Below are positions 59,714 through 64,000 of a stretch of 64,000 nt of DNA, in pieces. The notes beneath the pieces were generated by a model. The model searched no databases. It saw nothing but the letters and a program-made list of their open reading frames with translations, and was not told where the DNA came from. Each line of letters opens with the position of its first letter. Position 1 is the first letter of the stretch. The stretch lies in the NCBI GenBank assembly GCA_016721925.1, contig JADKHE010000006.1, positions 156,426-220,425 on the forward strand. Reading direction: 5' to 3'. Made by a program: the position numbers and the translations under genes. The DNA comes from Candidatus Skiveiella danica. Lineage in GTDB: Bacteria > Pseudomonadota > Gammaproteobacteria > Burkholderiales > Burkholderiaceae_C.

Positions 59714-60570
59714 ATGGCACATGTCTTCTTTGCCCGGAGTTCCTGCCCCTGACTCTCAAACCATACCGCGCACGGTCGTAGCGCTGCCAGCCTGCTGCTG
59801 GCCAGCGGCGTGCGGGCCGCTCAAACCGCCCCCGCCTCCAAGCCCGCCCCGGCGGCCAAGGCCGCACCGGCCAAAAGGCGCGCGTTCCCCTTGCTGATCG
59901 AGCAGCGTGCGATCGACCTGATCAAGGCCACCAGCGCCAAACTGGCGGGAGGCCGGATCGATGGGCTTCACCGCGATCGTCGACATCAGTACCCAAGCAA
60001 GCTGGGTCCGCCGCTGGCCTATCGGTGCGCTTTACGACGTGGCGATGCAGCGGCCGGACAAGCTGCGCGTGCACCTGGTCGCCATCGCCGATGCACCGCC
60101 GTCCCTGGAAGCGGCGCTCCAGCAGGCGCACGACAAGGCGGCGATCTACTATCCCTTCACCGACCTGCTCCTGCCCGACCCCTACAAGGCGTTTACCAAC
60201 AAGGTGCTGCATGCCTTCTACATCGGCCCGTCCGGCGCGGTGGGCGGCGTGGCCACCGAGGCCGTGGCCTGGGCCGCAATGACGTCTTCATCAGATGTGG
60301 GTTCGGCACCGAAGACAAGCTGCCGCGGCGCATTCGCGCGATGTTTGCCAACGACCCGCTCAAGCTGCGCCACGACATGCAACTGAGCAACTGGCAACTG
60401 AACCCGAGCCACGCCCCTGAAACCTTTGCCTCGGCCAAGGCCAAGGGCGCGCAGCCCATGGGCTTTGCCAAACCTGCGGCACGCGCCCGCCAAAAACCTG
60501 CAGCCAGAAGGCACGCAAAGCTGCGGCTGCGCCGGCAACGCTGCGCAGACAAGACCCCGGAGAGCTGTGA
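59714..60570 (+). pseudogene. DUF2092 protein, frameshifted
   Basis: Readable in pieces across three frames: an alanine-rich leader with a signal-peptide-like LLLASGVRA-type stretch, LLIEQRAIDLIKATSAKL, then YPSKLGPPLAY, DVAMQRPDKLR, AAIYYPFTDLLLPDPYKAFT, GTEDKLPRRIRAMFANDPLK and LSNWQLNPS. These are the marks of DUF2092, a periplasmic family I associate with sulfatase clusters. The exact start is hidden by indels; the stop TGA at 60568-60570 overlaps the ATG of the next gene. Function unknown. Confidence 0.75.
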
Positions 60571-61402
60571 TGAAACACACCCGTTCCCCATCCGCAAACC
60601 CGCCGCGTCAAGGGCATTGGCCGTTGTTGCCGTTGCAGTGGCGACCCTTGTGCCCGCGACCCAGGCCCTGGCCTGGGCCAGCGCCAACCGTGCGGGCGGC
60701 TTTACCTCGCACAGCTTTGGAGAGACCTCGCACAGCAACGCCTTCGGCGGCAGCACCACCCACGTTGCCGGCGAAGGCACCGAGCACACCAACACCTACG
60801 GCGGCAGCACCGCGCACAGCGAGTACGGCGGCACCAAGCACCCAACGTGTACGGCGGCAGCACCGGCTGGCGCCCGCTGGCGGGTGCCGAGCCCGCACCT
60901 ACACGGCGCCACGGCCTACCACCCGCCAGGCTATGGGGCCTATCCCGTGTACCACCCGCCAGCGTATGTGCCGGCCTACAGCACGGGCTGCTACGGTTGC
61001 GCCGCTGCGGCCGGCGCCGTGGTGGGGGTGGCCACGGGAGCGGCCATCGCGTCGGCCAACACGGCTGCCGCCAGCACCAACGCCTATGCAGCCGGCGTGG
61101 CCGCCGGCAGCACCAGCACGGGCGCCGCCTATTCGTCAGGCTATGCCGCCGGCGCGGTGGCGGCCAGCGCGCCACCACCCGGCGCGACCGTGACCACGGT
61201 GACCACCACCACGACCAGCTACGCGATGGGCGTCAGCTACGCGGCGCTGCCCGCTGGATCGATGGCGGTGACCAAGAACGGGACGACGTATTACCTCGCT
61301 GGCAACACCTGGTTCCAGCCGATGTTCGGCGCCAACGGGGTGCGTACCTGGTGGTCAGGCGCCTTGACGCTGGCATCGATTCAACGCTATTTTTCCGGAG
61401 AA
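60570..61402 (+). pseudogene. Exported repeat-rich protein with DUF6515-like end, frameshifted
   Basis: ATG 60570 overlaps the preceding stop (TGATG). After frame correction: signal peptide-like RALAVVAVAVATLVPATQAL, then short repeats of the type HSNAFGGSTTHVAGEGTEHT and NTYGGSTAHSEYGGTKH, a His/Pro/Tyr-rich stretch (AYHPPGYGAYPVYHPPAYVP), an alanine-rich glycine-poor middle and an end AALPAGSMAVTKNGTTYYLA then GNTWFQP typical of DUF6515-like proteins. Probably a surface or periplasmic protein. The repeat array lengths cannot be trusted because of the indels. Confidence 0.65.
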
Positions 61403-61966
61403 GGGAAGATCGCCCGAAAATCCGAGTTGCAACCATTTTGTCCGCGGCCCTGCTTGCCACGAGCTGCGTCCCGCCGTGGACCTGCACACCGAAGTGGCCA
61501 GGCCACACGCTGAGCACCTCGAACCAGCAACTCGACGCGCTCAACCAGCAGCTCCGGGGTGAACTGGCCAGTGACCAGGCGCAGATCGCAGCTTAGGAAC
61601 CAGCTCAAAGGTGACGATGGTCAACGGGAGTGCTGTTCGCCGAGGGCAGCTGGACGCTGAGCCCCCAGGGTGAAGCGGCGCTGGCCAGATAGCGCCCACG
61701 CTGAGCAAGCTGCAGGCCAGCAGGTCGTGGTTGAAGGCTTCACCGACAACGTGCCGATCGGGCCGGCCCTGAAGGCGCGCTTCCCGTCAACTGGGACTGT
61801 CACCCGCGCGCGCCACCGACGTGTGCCTGCGCTTCCTGGTGTCAAGGGCGTTCGGCCAACACCATTTCAGCGCAGGGCTTTGGCGATTCACCCGGTGGCC
61901 AGCAACGACGTGACGGAGGGCCGAAAAACCCGCCGCGTCGAAATCGTGATGTGGCCACTAGCCGGC
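61403..61966 (+). pseudogene. OmpA-family lipoprotein, frameshifted
   Basis: Pieces in three frames: a lipobox-like LLATSCVPP, a coiled region NQQLDALNQQLRGELASDQA, LFAEGSWTLSPQGEAAL, VVVEGFTDNVPIG, and near the end HPVASNDVTEGR then RRVEIVMWPLA. The peptidoglycan-binding OmpA C-terminal fold is clear. The start is not readable; a purine tract near 61400 (CGGAGAAGGG) is the likely ribosome site. It would link outer membrane to peptidoglycan. Confidence 0.75.
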
Positions 61967-62060
61967 CTAGAATGCCCATACATCTGGCTCCTGACGATCG
62001 CCGACCTAACAAGCCGAACCCGTGGCTCGCCATGGATCGTCTTGAATCAAGGAATTCTGT

Positions 62061-62620
62061 ATGCCTTGTTATTTTTCGCTCTGTTTGCGCTGATGGCACT
62101 GTCATTCGGCGCCCCACGCCCAGGATGGAGTCGGCCATCATGCAGGGTCGCCAGCAGGTGCGCGGGCGGCCCAGGACATGTCCACGCTGTACGAATACCA
62201 GCCCTCAGCGCGCTACGCCGTGGAGCATGCGGCCGGCTACGCGGTGTTCCAGCACCTTTGGCATCAAGCTGCTGTTGCGGGCGGCCAGCAGGGCAAAGGC
62301 ATGGTCGTCAACAACCGCACCCGCCGCCAGACCTTCATGAAGATGGTCGGCGTGCGAAAGGCCAGGCCCCGGGCTTCGGCGTGGCGAGAACGCGGCTGGT
62401 CTTTATTTTCGAGACTGTCAGCGATGCGGCTTCATCAACCCGGGGCTGGGAGTTTTGGCGCGTCGGGCTCGCAGGCGGCTGCCGCCGATGGGCAGGCGGC
62501 ATGTTCCACCGGGCAGCCGCCGCGGCACCGGGCGTCTTCGTCTACCAGATCCCCATACCGGCTGGCCGCCAGATCCACTGCCACAGGCCAGTTCTATAAA
62601 GGATGATGCGCTGAACTTTG
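62061..62620 (+). pseudogene. SYLF-domain (YSC84-type) lipid-binding protein, frameshifted
   Basis: ATG 62061 with CAAGGAAT upstream; inserting one base gives a signal peptide LLFFALFALMALSFGA. Then STLYEYQPSARYAVEHAAGY, GIKLLLRAA-like and GKGMVVNNRTRRQTFMKMVG pieces, FIFETVS and PGVFVYQIP. These match the SYLF domain, a lipid-binding fold in exported bacterial proteins. The end is near 62620; an ATAAAGGATGATGCGCTGA piece (62597-62615) encodes the usual YKDD end. Confidence 0.72.
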
Positions 62621-62816
62621 AGCGCGGCCGAGGCTGGTCAGCGCCAAAGGTGCGCCGTGGAGCAACACGCCAGACGGAGCCGGACTTGAACTTTCCCCAG
62701 GCGGGTGGCTCAAAAAGGGCCGCCCGCCTCTTTCACTCCCTGACCGCAATCCGCGAACCTGAACCCCACCGGGTTCGTGTTCCAATACCATTTTGTCCTT
62801 TCAAGGAATCTCTCCC

Positions 62817-63743
62817 ATGAGCTCGATCCGTTTTCACCCTCGCGCTTTGGCGCCGCCGCCGGTGCTGTCCCTGGCCACTGCAACGCCGCCAGGACAAAAG
62901 GCCGCCCGCGCGCTGCCGCCGCACCACCGCCGGCGAAACCGTGGCCACCGTCAATGGCACGCCCATCGGCAAGAGCGCATCATTCATGCTGGTCAAGCAG
63001 GGCGGCGCGAAGAACCAGCCCGACAGCCCGGACACCCGAAAGGCCATCCTCGACCAGCTCACCATGCAGATGGTGATCGCCGAGGAAAACCAGTAAGAGC
63101 CTAGACAAGACGCCCGATGTGACGGAAAAGCTCGAGGTGATCAACAGTCCCATCCTGGCCAACGCCTACGTGCAGGACACATCAAGAACAATCCGGTCAC
63201 CGAAGAGGCGATGAAGGCCGAGTACAGGCGCATCAAGGCCACCATCACCGGCACCGACCTACAAGGTGCCACATCCTGGTCGAGAAGAGTCGGGCCCAGG
63301 ACATCATCGCCAAACTGAAGGATGCAGGCGCCTTCCTAAGCTGGCTGCCGAGAAATCAGGACACCGGCTCAAAGGTGCGCGGCGGCGATCTGGGATGGGT
63401 GGACCTGAACCGCCTGGTGCCCGAGTTCGCGCAGCCGTCACCAAGCTGGAAAGGCGCGTCACCCAGGAGCCGGTGAAGACCCAGTTTGGCTACCACGTCA
63501 TCCAGCTCGAAGACTCCAAGCCGGTCGAGGCGCCGCCGTTCGAGGGAAGTCGAAGCCGGGCCTTTCCCAGCAACTTCAGCAACAGAACCTGAAGAAGCGG
63601 CTCGACGACCTGAAGGCCAGGCGAAGATCGAGGTGGCTGGCGCACCGGCGGCCTGCGACCTCCCGCACCGGCAGTGGCTGCGTCCACCCGCGGCACCGCC
63701 CGCACCGCGGCCCGCTCCTGCAGCGGCCTCCGCCGCCAAATAA
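62817..63743 (+). pseudogene. PpiC/PrsA-type peptidylprolyl isomerase (foldase), frameshifted
   Basis: ATG 62817 with AAGGAAT upstream. Pieces: ETVATVNGTPIGKSA, QPDSPDTRKAILDQLTMQMV then IAEE, VTEKLEVIN, TEEAMKAEY, HILVEK, GSKVRGGDLGWVDLNRLVPE, EPVKTQFGYHVIQLEDSKPV and LKKRLDDLKA. This is an N-terminal chaperone part followed by a parvulin domain, as in SurA/PrsA foldases. The last gene of the cluster; it may fold the sulfatase and the OmpA-like protein in the periplasm. Confidence 0.78.
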
Positions 63744-63751
63744 GGCGGTTT

Positions 63752-63806
63752 TCAAGCTTTTTTGGCCGTTCCCCAGCGTGGAATGGTCATAGTTTGCGCT
63801 ATAAGT
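63752..63806 (-). repeat. Dispersed repeat, copy C
   Basis: Plus strand: TTTTTTGGCCGTT, CCCCAGCGTGGAATGGTCAT, TTTGCGCTATAAGTA. The same blocks as copies A and B on this strand, and D reversed. It lies directly after the foldase gene stop. Confidence 0.7.
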
Positions 63807-63819
63807 ACGTAGGCGTCTG

Positions 63820-64000
63820 ATGCTCTTCGCGCGGATGTTGCGATCGGCCGCGGGGCGCATCCTGTGCTGTGCTGTCTCGGCCACGCGTTTGCTCTGGCTC
63901 CTGTGGCCGCGGTATTGCGACCATAAGGCGGCCAACGTACTCGTGATCTATTCCAACGAGCGCTGCTGCCCGCCAACGGACCGCGTCGCGGCCTGCGCGA
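63820..64000 (+). CDS. N-terminal fragment, possible sensor kinase or receptor-like protein, cut by the window end
   Basis: ATG 63820 opens MLFARMLRSAAGRILCCAVS and continues to the window edge. Near the end the frame ANVLVIYSNERCCPP breaks, and the neighbouring frame gives LLPANGPRRGLR; together they read like VLVIYSNERLLPAN, the start of a periplasmic sensing region seen at the N-terminus of some sensor histidine kinases. One base missing near 63964 would explain it. Too short to name firmly. Confidence 0.35.
   Translation, partial: MLFARMLRSAAGRILCCAVSATRLLWLLWPRYCDHKAANVLVIYSNERCCPPTDRVAACA

Noticed and set aside
59800..61600. Several short proline/arginine-rich frames as novel small proteins
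   Set aside because: They are off-frame readings of the indel-broken DUF2092, repeat-rich and OmpA-like genes.
1..64000. CRISPR arrays, tRNA/rRNA genes, insertion sequences and prophage
   Set aside because: No regularly spaced repeats, no tRNA-like cloverleaf, and no transposase, integrase or phage structural protein could be recognised.

Overview
The window looks like the chromosome of a high-GC betaproteobacterium of the order Burkholderiales, most likely family Comamonadaceae. This is inferred from the argB-slmA neighbourhood, the mix of Liv-type and Bug-type solute receptors, CaiB-type CoA transferases, a PHA-system protein, DUF2917 and DUF2147 proteins, and a dispersed repeat built around GCTAT and CCAGCG blocks of a type I associate with this family. 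I see no tRNA, rRNA, CRISPR array, insertion sequence, integrase or phage gene.

Layout. 0-7 kb: the end of a glycosyltransferase, argB, an SlmA-like regulator, then a leftward pair of a second glycosyltransferase and a secreted DUF4347/VCBS/RTX surface protein. 7.2-29 kb: a large fatty-acid-like catabolic region. A TetR-led rightward operon encodes acyl-CoA dehydrogenase, DUF2147 protein, FadN-type hydratase/dehydrogenase, hotdog proteins, thiolase, an atypical SDR, a 2-hydroxychromene-2-carboxylate isomerase homologue and enoyl-CoA hydratase. A second TetR leads another acyl-CoA dehydrogenase and a broken thioesterase gene. Convergent to these lies a complete Liv-type ABC importer (livHMGF) with an acyl-CoA ligase and two near-duplicate receptors. 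Together they can import a carboxylic acid, activate it to the CoA thioester and beta-oxidise it; the substrate cannot be read from sequence. 29-38 kb: YciA-like thioesterase, ATM1-type exporter, two peptidase/amidohydrolase genes, an ArgE-like deacetylase, another receptor and a molybdopterin oxidoreductase. 38-49 kb: lipoprotein, predicted aminopeptidase, PHA-system protein, a LysR/CaiB/HMG-CoA-lyase/VOC/Bug-receptor group, acyl-CoA-binding protein divergent from a wax ester synthase/DGAT, and a soluble lytic transglycosylase. 49-56.7 kb: 5-formyl-THF cyclo-ligase, PPK2, LysR, DUF2917 and TfoX-like genes overlapping tail to tail, TetR plus an unusual MBL protein, an ion-channel-like protein and an AraC regulator.

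56.8-63.7 kb is one rightward envelope cluster: arylsulfatase, small exported protein, DUF2092 protein, repeat-rich exported protein, OmpA-like lipoprotein, SYLF-domain protein and PpiC-type prolyl isomerase. Nearly every gene here is broken by one- or two-base indels while motifs survive in the other frames. The pattern fits low-accuracy sequence near a contig end better than biological decay. Smaller breaks of the same sort lie in the thioesterase at 19.6 kb, the PPK2 N-terminus at 49.95 kb and the channel gene at 55.3 kb.

Regulation visible in the DNA: each of the three TetR genes is beside a long palindrome (7181-7208, 17526-17555, 53838-53871), and several intergenic hairpins are recorded.
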